64,000 bases of DNA from Magicicada septendecula (GCA_034769895.1 CM068372.1:370593258-370657257); one strand, 5' to 3'. Positions 1 to 13,239 are shown, counted from the stretch's first letter. The notes: generated by a model from the sequence alone, not told the origin. Made by a program: numbers and translations.

Positions 1-425
1 AGGATTGATGATAGATATACTTATATACACATATATGTTTGTTTGATGAATAGCGGTAATTTAAGTTTAGTAATGGAGTAAATTGAATCTACTAAGTACT
101 CCTTTCAATATACTTGATTAATCTGATTTCGAAGAAGCTGTAAACTAGAAATATTAATAAATTCTTTTGTTGTTATTAACTATAAAGATGATAGTAATGA
201 TTAAGTCTATGATGTATTCAGTAACAAGAATCTAACAATACAAATATTAGTATCTGAACAGTTTGTTATTATTTCATAAACAAACCTGAGATCTCCTGCT
301 CTGGCGCCCAAGTAATAATTAATAATATAAATTTGAGTGGTGCAGTTCTCACAAAATCTTATTAGTTATTAAAATAAGTTATATTTGGCGCATCCAAATG
401 TGGAGTAAAAGCTCAATAAGTAATA
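1..425 (+). repeat. Left LTR, 3' portion only
   Basis: Matches 7228-7652 base for base as far as I can read. The window begins inside this repeat, so its 5' end and the flanking duplication are not visible. The match stops at 425, where the internal region begins with a primer-site-like motif. Confidence 0.9.
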
Positions 426-447
426 TTTGCCGCCCAACTGGTGGAGC
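426..447 (+). other. Candidate primer-binding site
   Basis: Directly after the LTR comes TTTGCCGCCCAACTGGTGG. This resembles, with mismatches, the tRNA-Lys type primer site (TGGCGCCCAACGTGGGGC) used by gypsy-like elements. Two similar tracts lie inside the LTR at about 302-317 and 385-405, so tRNA identity is uncertain. Confidence 0.4.
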
Positions 448-524
448 TTAATTATAAAATTAAGTAAGCTCGGTAAAATGAGATGAGTAGAGAATAAGAA
501 ATAGAATATAAAAATTTAAAATTA

Positions 525-3500
525 ATGTTAACTAGAAGTAAAACTAGAGAATTAAGGAATTTTAATAGACATATAAATAGTGAAGTAAAAATGGCAAGTA
601 ACGATAATACCAATAATACCAATAATAGTGATGAAGGGGAGGTCGAAGTTAATAACCAGATGGGAGAGACGGGAATACTTGACGAATTAACTGATAACGA
701 AACCGCACCGGTTCCTTCAGAGGCAAGGGGACGGGCAGAAGAAAACGTAACCAGCGCAACACAACATACAATAACAAACATAGACATAGTCACAATGCTA
801 CAACAAATAACGGAAACCAATAAACAGACAATGGAAAAAGTAACACAACAAATGACAGAAAAACTAACAAAACAAATGACAGAAATCACTAAACAAACAA
901 CGGAAAACAATAAACGGACGGAAAAATTGGAAGAAAAATTAACGCAACACATGGCAGAAAATACCAAGCAGCTAGAAAAGAGAATTGAAGATGTTAAAGA
1001 GAGCATGCATGAAAACAATATACAATTAAGGGCGGATATTGAACAGTACATGACACAACAGTTAAACGAGCACAGATTGCAAGTAGAACAACAACTTAGT
1101 GCGATTAGGCGCGAGAACCAAGAATTATCAATAAAAGTGAGATCGGAAGCAAAGGAAGTGGTAAATGAAGAGATGAAAACATTTCAAACGCACGTGAACG
1201 AACAACTGGAGAGAAAAGAACAGATCATCCGGCACACGCGAGAAGAAGTCGCACTAGAAATTAACAAGCTAACTAAAAAGGTAGATCGAAATAATAAGAA
1301 ACAAGAAGACCAAGTTCAGCAACACAGACAAGAAGTTACCCGTGAAATAAATGAGGTAAGAGATGTAACTACAGAGCAGATACAAAGACTCACAGAACGA
1401 TACGAAAATAATTGTGTAGAAGTGGATGGACGATTAACCCAGGTAAAGGAAGACGTGAGAGCGAGATTGGCGCAGTTGGGAGCGGTACCAGTGCAACGCA
1501 GTATCACGGTGGAGCATCTGAAGAGTGTGTCATTCAACGGGGAAGGGGAATACCCCATGGAATTCATAAAGGAGTTGGAGGAGATCCGGAAGGAGTATTA
1601 CGCGAATGAGGGGGTAAACTGGGTCGCAAGACATCTAGAAGGTGAAGCAGCGATATGGTGGCGGTTGATACGAAGTGATATTAATACATTCCAAGAGTTC
1701 CAGAACGCATTCATTGCGAAGTATTGGAACCAAATGGTACAAGAAGAGGTGCGTGACCGGCTGGAATTCGGGAAATACAGGTATGAGAGTGGATTGAGCA
1801 TGGTTCAATACATGGAGAGATGTATATTACAAAATCGCCAACTGATTCCACCCATATCTGATCAACACTTGATAAGGAAGTTAGCACGCCATTACCACCA
1901 CGATATAGCTGTCGCTACTATCACTAGAGGAGTCAGTAACATTGCCGAATTCCAAATGTTATTGATGGAGTTTACAGCAATGCGAAGTATGAATACAGTA
2001 CAACGACACCAGGTAAAGCGAGAAGAAGAAAGTACAAATTGCCCGTGGCAGAATAGGAGGGCAGAAAGGCCGGCGGATAACGGTAATAACTCGTGGCGGA
2101 ACCAGGTGCAGAATAATAATGAGCACGGTCGACGGGACGTAAACAAGGGTCCACAAAAGCACGTGTACGAGGCGCAGGTCAACGCCATCGCAAGTACAAG
2201 TCAACCTCAAGGACAAACAACCAGCCCAAATACACAATATCATAATTCAAAAAAACTGAGTAGGGTTTCACGTAGTGATAAGGTAGATTTAGTAAGTAGT
2301 TATAAGGAAATTAGCACAACATTTGTAGATGTAAGGGATGACTTATTAGAAGACGATAAAGAGACGATAAGAACACGAAGATTGAAATGTCCGGAAGTGG
2401 AGTTGTATCTAAATGGGGTACCGGTTATTTCTTTACTTGATACTGGATCGCAGATTAATGCAATTTCCAGAGAATGGTTTAATAAAAACAGAAATAAAAT
2501 GGGAAAATTGAATATACTAAGACTAACAAATACAATAGTGAAAGGAGCGGTTGGTAAAAAATCGAAGCAAATTACCCAACAAATATTGGTAGAAGTAAAA
2601 TTCGGTGCGTGCGTGATCGATAGTGTGTTTATTATCGTACCCGATCTTATAAGAGATTGTATAATGGGGATTGAGCTGTTACAAGAAGGTGGCTGTATCA
2701 TCAATTTCAATAACAACCAAATAACATTTAAGAATCACGTCACAGAAATAGGTGTACCGGAAAGTTTAGAAATGCTAACACTGGAAATGAACCAGGGAGA
2801 GGAACATACCACTACAATGATCCGGGAAAAGCTGGAGGAGGTGAATGGGATTAGCAAGCAAACGAAGAAGGAGCTGGAAGAGGTATTATTAAATAACCAT
2901 AGAATATTTCGGGAGCAACCAGGTAGAGTAAATGGATATGAGCACAAGTTCGTCGTAACGGATAACACGCCATATTGCATAAAGGGTTGGGCTATACCCA
3001 TAAAATATCAAAGTGCCGTCGACCAAGAAATAAGAAAAATGGAGGAATGCGGAGTGATAGAGCGAGCTGCCAGCCCATATATAAACCCTATCGTGACTGT
3101 CATCAAGAAGGACCAGTCGGTACGGTTATGTCTGGACGCCCGGCGAATTAATTCGGTGACTATACCAGATTATGAAGGGGCGGTACCAATTAATGAGGTA
3201 TTAGCGAACTGCGGTGACATAAGGGTAATGAGCAGTATTGATCTGACTAGTAGTTTCTGGCAGATGCCATTGGCCAAAGAATGTCGTGACTACACAGGGT
3301 TTTTATATAAGGGACGATGTTACCGCTACACTGTTACTCCGTTTGGACTAAAAACCAGCTTGGCGAGCCTGACCCGTGGATTGGATCATGTGCTGACTGA
3401 CGAAGTGAAGCGATTCACAATTATATATGTGGATGACTGCTTATGCGTATCCCGGAGCATTGAAGAACACATAGTCCACCTGCGATTGCTACTCGAAAAT

Positions 3501-5506
3501 TTGAAACAAGCTAACCTCACCGTGAATCTACGCAAATCAAAGTTCTTCAGACAGAAGATAGATTATCTAGGGTACGAGCTATCTACTAAAGGCATCAGTG
3601 CGTCACCAGAAAAGGTAGCTGCAATAATGAACTTCCCTAGACCAAGGAATCCAAAACAGCTAAAAGGATTCCTAGGATTAACAAACTTTTATAATAAATT
3701 TACGAGTCGTTATGCCGAAGAGACTCAGCCACTGCTACAACTGCTGAAGAAAGGAGTAAAGTTTAAATGGACGAAAGAGCAGGACGAACAGTTCGAGAAG
3801 GTGAAAAAATTGTTCGTAAACACGGTGATGCTCAGACATCCAAATCCTAACAAAAGATTCTACCTACAAACAGATGCAAGTAAATATGCGTTAGGAGGGC
3901 AGTTGTATCAAATTGACAACGATAATCAGATAGGAGTCGTTGCATTTACTAGCCGCGTTTTCAGGGGAGCAGAACTCAATTATTTTACCACAGAGTTAGA
4001 ATTATTAAGTGTAGTACACTGTTTAAAGAAATTCCGAACATATGTGTTAGGGCGTCCACTAACAATAATAACGGACAACAAGGCCCTAACTTTCATGCAA
4101 AAATGTCAGTTAACGAATTCAAGAATTACGCGATGGATACTCGCTATCCAGGAGTACGACTTCAAGATCCTACACTGTAAGGGTAGTGAGAACATCGTAG
4201 CGGACATACTTAGTAGATATCCCGAAGATTCACAGATGGACAGACCCATTGATTATGATGAGGAATTAGAAATAAATGCGATAGAAATAAAGATCAACCC
4301 AAAGCTAAGGACACAATTACAAAACATATCACAATTACAGAAAAACGATGAGAAACTGAAGAAAATCATAAATCAATTACAGAGTGATCCGTGCAGTAAA
4401 CTACACAAGATATATACGTGGCTCAACCAAAAATTATACCGTCAGGAGAAGCGGAAATGGAGACTGGTACTGACGAAAGAGCTGGGTGAAGATCTAATTA
4501 AGGAGATCCACACAATATATGGTCATATTGGTATAAAAAGGACATATGAACTAGCCAAAGAATACTTCACGGGGGACCACTTGTCTAAATTTACAAAACG
4601 ATTGATCCGAAACTGCGAAAGATGCCAAAAATGTAAGGATCACCACAGAAAGGGTATTGGTGAGACCAAACCAATATTACCAAAGGCCCAAGGAGAGTTG
4701 GTCAGCATGGATTTCTATGGACCATTACCGACATCAACGGGCGGTGTAAAATATTTATTAATAATTATCGACAACTTTACTAAATATGTAAGATTATATC
4801 CCATGAAGAGAGCAACGACTGCCACAACAATTAATAAGTTAAAGGTATATATACAGGAGGTAGGTAAACCGACTGCTATATTAACTGATAATGGAGCACA
4901 ATTCACCAGTAAATCGTGGGTGAAGAACTTAATCCACCGTGGGATTAAACCGAAGTACACGGCTATTCGGAACCCATGTACGAACCTAGCGGAAAGGGTA
5001 AACAGACAGCTAGGGAATATGTTTCGAATACTGGTGGGTGGACACCACACAAGGTGGGCTAAATATATTCGATTGGTAGAAAAGTGTATCAACGAAACAT
5101 ATCACGATACCATCGAGATGACACCACATCAGGCTCAGTGGGGTCGGAAACCAAAAAGAGTGTGGGAGATGTACGTTGATAAAGAACTGATGAAGGACGA
5201 AAGGAAGGTAAACCCAGATGAACTCTACCAAAAATTGAAAAGAAAGGGTGAGAAGAGAGCGAGGAAACATAATGAAGGGAAATGCAGCTGAAGTTCAATA
5301 TTGGAGACCTGGTGCTGATCAGAACTAACCCGATCTCTGAGTTAACAAATAAAATCACTGCGAAATTTTGTGAGCTCTACGAAGGCCCATACAAGGTCAA
5401 GGAGGTCAAAGGGGGTGCAACATACGTGGTAGCTGAGATCGACGACCTTGAATCGGTGCGGGGAATCTTCAACGTCAGACAGATGAAGCCATATTACCAC
5501 GAATGA
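525..5506 (+). CDS. gag-pol coding region of the Ty3/gypsy element
   Basis: The Gag part (about 525-2300) opens with a long Q/E/K/N-rich coiled coil (about 780-1450), followed by a capsid-like domain with a GEAAIWW motif (about 1500-1930). I see no CCHC zinc knuckle. A retropepsin with LLDTGSQINAIS lies near 2430. Reverse transcriptase (about 2950-3620) has LDARRIN, a SSIDLTSSFWQ motif and a YVDD active site near 3427. RNase H (about 3850-4220) begins at QTDASKYALGG and includes TELELLSVVH and TDNKALTF. Integrase (about 4480-5506) has an HHCC zinc finger, core motifs around MDFYGPLP and LTDNGAQF, and a C-terminal GPY-type module. It would copy the element's RNA and insert the product. The order protease-RT-RNase H-integrase fixes it as Ty3/gypsy. 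Confidence 0.88.
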
Positions 5507-7227
5507 TTCGCTATGCAAAGGGGAATTTAAAGATAAATAATATTAAAATTCCTTAACATAAACAAATTTTATGTAATCAATTTAACCTGAGATGGATAAA
5601 GTGTATTAATATTTATATGTAATTAACATAACGTAAATATTATGTAACATAACTTAAAATATTATGGATGTAAAGAAGATACAAAGAAATTTGATGTTAG
5701 AACTAAATGGACAAGCTTTTAAAAAATAGTAATCGAATGTTATACGTTAAGGAGAGAAAGTAACTTAAATCTTAGAAACGGATAGTGATTGTTTAAAATG
5801 TGTGTTAATGTAGCTAGTAAGCGAGGGTATGAGAAAGTAATGTTATGTAAATTAGAAGTAAGGGTGGTAAGATATGTAGCACCGCGTATACCCTTCGGGC
5901 GAAAGCGACAGTGACTAGCTAAGGGGACCGGTTTTGACCGTGTTGTTAAAGTGTGTCACACCAAAAGTGTAACTTTCATTGAACGGTTGTGCTGTTAGAG
6001 GCATACGAAATGATTCCACAAATTATATAAAACAATTACTGGAATCAGTTCGGGGGACAGATGAAACGATACTGTATAACCGTATCATAATTTAATATGT
6101 ATGTAAATAACTATAATAAATAAGCAAATTTTAATGATAAATTAAAGTATTGAAATGTACGTAGTTTTTAAGTAAAGTTATAAATGAATAGTAAATCTAA
6201 AGAGGCTCGGCTGTGCGACAGTCCGGCACCGGGAAAAATATATATAATAGACCTAAGACACCCTACATGTCGTAAACACATAAATTGTATTGTAGTGTAA
6301 AACTAGCAAAAAACGCCTAGATACCGTTAGACTAACGGTACAGTGTCCTTCAACAGACAAAAGAGGCCACGCCAGTAAATATGACGATTTTAGAAAGTCG
6401 CGTCACTTTTTAGGGAGTATAACGAACACCCGCGTAAAATTATCGCCCACACTTTGGGAACCAATCACCTATAGCGTCAGTAGTGAGCGCGAAAAAGAGA
6501 CGACACCAGACTGGATACATTCAAAAATACCGGCAAAATTTTGAATGTAAGACCAATAAGGAACGATCAACAGAAGATGTAGTGAGGGTAGAATTGAAGA
6601 AACTATAAAAATAACACGCGGAGCCCACAACGAGGAAGTCTAAGTTAAAATTTCACGCAAAACACGTGAAACCTGCATCACTCGATGTGAGCAAATTAAA
6701 TTAAAGTAATCAAAGTTCAAATCAATATTCGCTCGGTTTAATAGTGACAGTCAGCAAGAAGTTTATTTAGATATGTGCGCGAAAGTACGTGTGGACAAGA
6801 AGCTATTTAAATTGTGCGCGTAATCTGAAACAAAAGTATATTATTTATTTGTGCGTGACGTACAGTAATAACGCGAGCGTGTGATGTGTTTAATAAAAGC
6901 TAATAAAGCGTGATCAGTGAAAGTGTTGTGATAGTTAACGCAAGAATACAATTCGTCATTCGCCTATAAGGAATCCTGCAACAAGTAACAATGTCTCATT
7001 TATAAATTACACTAGAATTGATTAACATAATTTTCATATCTCAATAAACTCATCTCATTTTCAAAGACCCACGATGTTCAGATACTAAACATTCAATTTA
7101 TGCTAAACGACATGTTTGGGTGACTTATGATATAGCACAGTAAGAAACCAATACTAATAATTATTGAAACGATAAATGCATTAAATAATTAAATATAGAT
7201 TGAATAGTATAGAAGCCGTAGCAATTA
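5507..7227 (+). other. Non-coding 3' region, probably mostly LTR
   Basis: No protein is recognisable here. A short purine tract (AAAGGGGA, about 5517-5524) sits just after the coding region and could prime plus-strand synthesis, which would make the LTR about 2.1 kb long. The matching left part lies outside the window, so the true LTR start cannot be fixed. Confidence 0.45.
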
Positions 7228-7652
7228 AGGATTGATGATAGATATACTTATATACACATATATGTTTGTTTGATGAATAGCGGTAATTTAAGTTTAGTAA
7301 TGGAGTAAATTGAATCTACTAAGTACTCCTTTCAATATACTTGATTAATCTGATTTCGAAGAAGCTGTAAACTAGAAATATTAATAAATTCTTTTGTTGT
7401 TATTAACTATAAAGATGATAGTAATGATTAAGTCTATGATGTATTCAGTAACAAGAATCTAACAATACAAATATTAGTATCTGAACAGTTTGTTATTATT
7501 TCATAAACAAACCTGAGATCTCCTGCTCTGGCGCCCAAGTAATAATTAATAATATAAATTTGAGTGGTGCAGTTCTCACAAAATCTTATTAGTTATTAAA
7601 ATAAGTTATATTTGGCGCATCCAAATGTGGAGTAAAAGCTCAATAAGTAATA
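7228..7652 (+). repeat. Right LTR, part visible in both copies
   Basis: Repeats positions 1-425 without a difference that I could find. After 7652 the sequence changes to unrelated AT-rich flank. The LTR very likely starts upstream of 7228, but the other copy needed to show this is cut off by the window edge. Confidence 0.9.
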
Positions 7653-8827
7653 AATTGTGTTTGTATTGTAAAATGTTTCATGTAAACCATGTGTATGTAA
7701 TTAAAATTGTGACAGAAATTTTGCTAATTAACAAGAGGTAATAATGAATTTTATTTTGTATTGTGTGTCCATATTAAAAGCGTTTTAAATAAAGTAACTA
7801 AAGCCAAATTGTTTTGAGTGGAGGTTAGTAAAGCAATTTAAAAAGGTGAATTAAAACTATATGTGATCTGAATTGTAATAAATAGTAATTGATGAATTTT
7901 ATTAACACTAAAAGATTTATAGAGACTGAAAATTGAAAGAAGTACATGTGTTAGTAGTGTTGTAATCAGAATGTTGAGACTGAGTTAGTGTTTATAACAC
8001 CAGTCTGGCAAACAACTGTTAATGTAAACAGGTATGTTGTCTGTTGTGTGACTAATGTTTACAGGTTGAGGTTTGTTTCATGCCTGAGTTGACAACAACA
8101 AGAATGTTGTGGTTTGATGAATCAGTGCTATGAGTAAATCCTATTATGAAACAAAAGATATGCAAGATGTGATGAAAGGGAGGTAGCTTGTTTAAGGAAA
8201 TGACTTAATGTTTTGATTGTAAGACAGTTAATATTTATGTGATAGGATTTTGTTAATGGAAAATCATTTTGAAAAAATGTAATTAATTTTGAAATTGTTA
8301 ATTAAATAAATTGAAAAGGTGAATTTTAATAATGATTAATCATTTCTGATTGGAATGAAGAAAGAAATGCGAATTGATTAATGAATAAAGTTTTATGTAT
8401 TGTATTTTATATAATTCATTTGTGATTTTTTGTGGGCGATGGTATCTTGGAAGGAGAAAACAATCTATATAATTTGTAAGGGATTTATGTGTATACTAGC
8501 TGTAAGTATACAGACAGAAGTTTATATAACCAAAATACGCAACCAGTACTTTGTTAATGAACCAGTACGACTAAGAGGAACGAATCAGTGGTGGATATGG
8601 TATAATGGAAGGCCTTTTTGTTAATTGGATGTTTCAGAGTCTGGTGATACTGTGGCGGGTATCTGTCCGAGCTTATGGTGTTAAGATCTCGAACAGAGAA
8701 GTCCAGTAAGGTCGGATGGGTGCGGCCAGTCGCCGGACTAGGGGGGGGGGTAAGTACCCATGATTTTAGTAAAGAATCTAAGGGAGTTGTGGCGCCATAT
8801 CCTCACTGATCCTCTTAGGTTTTAGGC
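7653..8827. other. AT-rich flank, possibly 3' internal part of an old LTR element
   Basis: No convincing gene. A 64-codon open frame at 8430-8624 matches nothing I know. A run of ten or more G at about 8741-8750, and a second G run after the hairpin at 8828-8865, suggest the 3' end of an old retroelement whose LTR follows at about 8881. Assignment is tentative. Confidence 0.3.
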
Positions 8828-8865
8828 AATGAGAGTTTGTATGCTTCGGCATACAACCTCTCATT
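8828..8865. other. 17-bp hairpin with a TTCG tetraloop
   Basis: Left arm AATGAGAGTTTGTATGC (8828-8844), loop TTCG (8845-8848), right arm GCATACAACCTCTCATT (8849-8865). The arms pair with one mismatch. The loop is closed by C-G, giving the very stable cUUCGg form if transcribed. It abuts a G run and the start of an LTR-like sequence. Confidence 0.85.
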
Positions 8866-9790
8866 GGGGGGGGGGAGTATTGTAACGGTACAGAATTGTG
8901 GGCTACAATAGTTTCAATTTCAATTCAGTTTTAATTTTTAATTGTTAGTATTCACCTGTGAGGTGCCCCTTGTAACCAGCAACATACAGTGTTATTGTTG
9001 ATGTCTGGAGACAGCCAAGCCAGACGTATTACGTAATAGCCCCAGCAGCAATCTTTGTATGTGAATCACAGTAAGCAGATTGTCACCATAGAGTTTGGAT
9101 CAGACAGCAGTGGAAGCAGCATACAGTTCAATAAGTGAAACCTTATACAGTGGCCTCGGAAATTTCGGTAGGCCAAGGTGAATTGAGTAGCTGAGGTCTA
9201 CCGAAACTGATAAATTTAATGCCCTTTAAACTTTAAACGAAGTTTTAAAGTTAAACTAAGCAAACAGTGTCAGTGACGACGGGAGTGTACGGGAATTACA
9301 AGTGATAGTGGACAAAGAAGTGCACGTGCAGGTAAAACGTAAAAACAATCAAGTCAAACCAAAATGAAAAAACGGTAATAAAAGAGCTCGATACAAAGGG
9401 GGTAAAAGATATATATATTTAAGGGGAGAAGTCATTAATAAAAGTACTGGTTGATAGAAACTAATTAATTCATAAACTTTGTGTTTAAACAAATCCATGT
9501 TTTTTTTGTGTACTCAATATAATAAAATCAAGTGTGTTTAAGAATACAAAAAATGTGTTAGATTTAAGTTATTGCGCCATAACCATTTCCTATTCTGTGG
9601 TGAAAACCTCGCCTAACGTTCTTTGGAATTTTCTGAGTGTTAAGGGTAGTTAGATAGCGGGATTTTTATAAGGGCAAGAGTGTTTAAGTTTACATATTCA
9701 TCTAAAAAATATGTTGGCGACCTGGGCAATAATAAGGTAAGTTTACAGGGGAATATGACGGTAAGTAAAATTCTGGCAGCAGTGAGCAGT
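8866..9790 (+). mobile_element. LTR relic with leader (second LTR family)
   Basis: A G-rich polypurine-like tract (8866-8876) is followed by an LTR-like block starting TGTAACGG at about 8884 and ending near 9712, then TTGGCGACC, which fits a tRNA-Arg type primer site, and a leader to about 9790. The block is alignable in pieces with 21373-22475: a CCTCGGAAA...TTTCGGTAGGCC tract, a CCATTTCCTA tract, GGAATTTTCTGA, and a leader with GGTAAGT and TTCTGGCAG. Old and broken; no coding part is attached. Confidence 0.6.
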
Positions 9791-11349
9791 AAGTATAATT
9801 ATTATAATACTGGAATCTTCTGATAATAAGATTTAATAAATGGTAAAAATCAATAACTTTACAAGAAGGGAAGGGAAGACCTTAAAACAAATAAAGGGAT
9901 TAACAAGTAAAGCTTATTAGAGATAGCTGAAAACCCAAGAAGATAAAATGAGAAAAGAGTAAGGAAATAAAGTACGTGACAGTGGCAGTGATTGAGGAGA
10001 CGCAATCTCCTACATCTCATACTTAAAATGAAAGCAATAAGAAAAAGTCAATACAAACTTTTTTTTAATCGAATGATAATGTCCATACAATCCTAAATTT
10101 TAGAACTTTTCCACATATTAATGTAATCTTACAAAAAATTCATTGTTCAAGAACTGGTTCTGTTTGTAATTATTATTCCCTATCATTTGTATTTTGTACT
10201 TCCAATGCTAATTTATTATAAAAAAATTATACCTACTGTTTTCAAAATAAGTCGTTTACAGTTAACTTTCCTACTGCATTATCATTATATAATCACAACT
10301 TCATAACCAATAATATTCCCCAAAATATAATCCTTCTAACATAATTTTATAAATATAAAGAATATTATTACTGAAATTGGAATTATTTTTTACCGGAGAA
10401 CATTAAAGTAAAAAGTTTTTACTACTACAAACAACCTGATTCAGTCATATAGTTTTAGGGAGTTTCACAAGTATCTAAATGACTGCCAACATTGAGTACG
10501 TGTGTCATGGTTCAATAAAAGTCTGAATCAGAACTGTGGTTACTGCTACGTAGAAGTGTACAATCAACAGGTGAGGTTGGACGTGCATATGCCATTCCAG
10601 GTGTTAGCATTGGCAATGAAACCGCACACTTTTTTATACCTACAAAAGACACACTCCTATTACTAACCTCATACACATTAATTATTAATTATTTTAACAT
10701 GTTAAAATGAGAACAATTAACTGTTAAAAACTGTTACCGCCTAGGGACAGTAAACAGTTTATAGTGAACTTTGATTAGTTTAGGACCTCACATGTTTACA
10801 CGTGCATGCAAAACTTTAACTGTTGAAGTTATGAATAAAATAATAACATTAAATTACAAGTCACCAGCAAAATAACACAAGACTTTTAGCACAGTTATGG
10901 TAGTATTCTACAGATAGCTATACAATACCGCATAACCACACACCACTTATTTTCTACATAAAATAGTAATGCACACAAATCATGAATAAACAAATTAAAC
11001 CGAAACCACATTAAGAATGCTATGAACAATTTGAAAAGTGTTACAAAATTTGTGTTAATATAAATTATAACAATATTGTTATGACGGTCTCATTGCATCT
11101 GCTCGTCTCCCCCAAGAAACGTGTAGAACTATTATGTAACTGCACCTGCCGACTTGTTGAGAGCGTTACATAATTGTCATGGCAATAGAACGTACACAAA
11201 AGAATAAGCTGTTACTGCAACATGTATGCCCAAAAACACAGCACAATCTTAATATCCAGCAAGACCATGTTTTAACAGGATGTGTTCTATACCAACTGAT
11301 TTTTATCATGCAATAAACCAACATTTTCATGCAATACAACACTTTTCAT
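9791..11349. other. AT-rich non-coding stretch, nothing recognised
   Basis: No long open frame, no clear terminal repeats and no exon of the ankyrin gene that I could find on the minus strand. Probably intron or 3' flank of that gene. Confidence 0.5.
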
Positions 11350-11807
11350 CATCATCGTCAAGGATTAAATCAAAATTAGTTTTTTATTCCAGTTCCACGG
11401 AGACACCCTAGAGCTGGTCAACCTCCAACACTTCTTCAGACGCTCCACACCTCTCCATCCTTTTAGCTTGTCATTCCATAGTTTTTTGGGATATGGCAGT
11501 CATCCATTCGGTTAAGATGTTTATATCATCCATTCACAACTATTTTAGCCGATACTGGGCAATTCTATCAAGTGTATTCATAATATTCAGCTCCTGCCGT
11601 ACACCGACATGTTTTTGCAATCTTGAAGAGTCTGCCATGTGCCTGAGATATCTCATTTCAGCTGCTTGAATATGATTAGCCTGAGACTTTGTTAAAGTCC
11701 AATTCTCACACCTGTAGAGAAGTGTAGGGAGGGCCATCACTTTATAGGATTTCAGACGTGTTTCTTTACTCGTTGATTTTAGAGTTCTCCTGATGGTACC
11801 ACACATA

Positions 11808-13048
11808 TACAACGGTTAGTTTGAAAAGTTCGCGGAGCGACATCTATTTCGTAGTACTAGAAATAATATTTTTAATGTGTTATAAGATTCATATTTCATG
11901 TAAGCTGTTTGAAATGTACATGTCACGTGTGTTTTGAAAAATGAACAAAATTAAACATCATGCTGTGACTGAATTCTTCATATAAAAAGATCTAGCGCCA
12001 ATGGAAATTTACAACAAAATGGTAAATGTGTTAGGGGATGCCGCACCTCCTACAAACAATGGTTTGTAAGTGGGCACTTGAGTTTAAACTAGGTCATACT
12101 AGCACTGAAGATGATCCCCACAGTGGATGCCTGAAAAGTGCAACAACTTCGGATATCATTAAAAAAAATTTCATACAGTTTTGGAAGACCAGCAACTGAG
12201 AGTGGATGACATTGCCGAGATCGTAGGAATCTCACATGAGCATGTATATCACATTTTAACTAAAGAACTTGGTATGAAAAAACTTTGTGCAAGGTGGGTG
12301 CCGCATTTGTTATCAAGTGACCAAAAGGCAATGAGAACGAAAGTTTCTGAGAAATGTTTAGAGCGTTTTACAAAGAATAGGAGTGATTTTGTTTGTAGAT
12401 TTGTTACTGTGGATGAGACGTGGGTCCATCACTACACTCCAGAAATTAAACAACAATCAAAACAATGGATTCTTAACTGGCGGAAGTGCTCCAAAGAAAG
12501 CAAAGGTGGTCCCATCAGCAGGAAAGATCATGGCATCAATTTTCTGGGATGCAAAAGGCATTTTGCTAATTGATTATTTCGAGAAAGGCCAGTCAATAAC
12601 CGGAGAATATTATTCAAACCTTCTGGAACAACTAAATAAACAAATTTGTGAGAAAAGACCCAGTTTAGCAAAGAAAAAATAATTTTTCATCAGGACAATG
12701 CCACTGCGCACAAAAGTGTTTTGGCCGATGAGTAAACTACGAGATTTGAAGTATGAATTATTAGAATATCCACCATATTCACCAGATCTAGCACCCTCCA
12801 TTTCTATCTATTTCCAAATGTAAAAAAATTTGTGACTGGAAAGAGTTTTTCATCAAATGAAGAGGTAATGGAGGGGTATCTTACAAATCATCCAGAATTT
12901 TACTTCAAGACAGGGATCAAATTATTAGAAAAGCGTTGGACCATGTGTACTGAAGTTGTGGGAGATTACACAAAAAATAAAGCAATTTTTGTAACAATTA
13001 ACTTGTTTTTTCATTTCCATTCAGCGAACTGTTCAACTATCCCTCGTA
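11808..13048 (+). mobile_element. mariner DNA transposon, inactive
   Basis: The left end TACAACGGTTAGTTTG, continuing AAAAGTTCGCGGAGCG, and the right end AACTGTTCAACTATCC continuing CTCGTA are inverted copies. TA precedes the left end (11806-11807). The element lies inside the minus-strand LINE. The same terminal family occurs at 58767-59687. Inside is a broken mariner transposase on the plus strand. Length is about 1.24 kb, close to the normal 1.3 kb. Confidence 0.88.
11941..12990 (+). pseudogene. mariner transposase pseudogene
   Basis: Reads MNKIKHHAVTEFF from the ATG at 11941, then MEIYNKMVNVLGDAAP, and after breaks VLEDQQLRVDDIAEIVGIS (helix-turn-helix), GMKKLCARWVPHLL and the first catalytic motif VDETWVHHYTPE near 12411. 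A frame change near 12470 leads to WDAKGILLIDYFEKGQ. The second catalytic aspartate survives in FHQDNATAHKS near 12690. The third, normally in APSDFYLF, is lost: the sequence at about 12790-12810 keeps SPDLAP and FYLF in different frames with the Asp codon damaged. In-frame stops occur early as well. A working protein would be about 340 residues and cut and paste the element at TA. Confidence 0.88.
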
Positions 13049-13239
13049 GTTGAACACGTGCAGCTTCTTCACCAAATCACTGTTTGTAATGTAAGATACA
13101 TGGCAGCCCAGCTATTCCAAGTTACCGACCTGCTCCAGAACAGTATCATCACAACAATCATTGTTCATATGGGGACAGCTCCATGAAAAGCCATTAACTT
13201 GATCTACAATCTGAAATCCTTGCAGATTTTACTCAATGA

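Larger units (their letters stand above)
1..7652 (+). mobile_element. Ty3/gypsy-type LTR retrotransposon, nearly whole and young
   Basis: The element runs from before the window start to about 7652. Terminal repeats are visible at 1-425 and 7228-7652 and appear identical when read side by side, so the insertion is recent. Between them is a gag-pol coding region (about 525-5506) with a retropepsin, reverse transcriptase, RNase H and integrase in Ty3/gypsy order, followed by about 1.7 kb of non-coding sequence before 7228. No envelope gene is seen. It looks close to whole, with about one break in the coding part. The long non-coding tail and missing env recall Ulysses-like elements, which have LTRs near 2 kb; that placement is inference. 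The left target duplication lies outside the window. Confidence 0.9.

Noticed and set aside
452-1051. 199-codon minus-strand open frame opposite gag
   Set aside because: A low-complexity shadow of the coiled-coil coding strand. Other minus frames in 1316-5358 are shadows too.
8430-8624. 64-codon open frame before the LTR relic as an envelope remnant
   Set aside because: Too short and without a recognisable motif to support any retroviral gene.
11540-11812. 90-codon minus-strand open frame as a host protein
   Set aside because: Its motifs (KVMALPTLLY, IQAAEMRYLRHM) are the standard LINE ORF2 tail.
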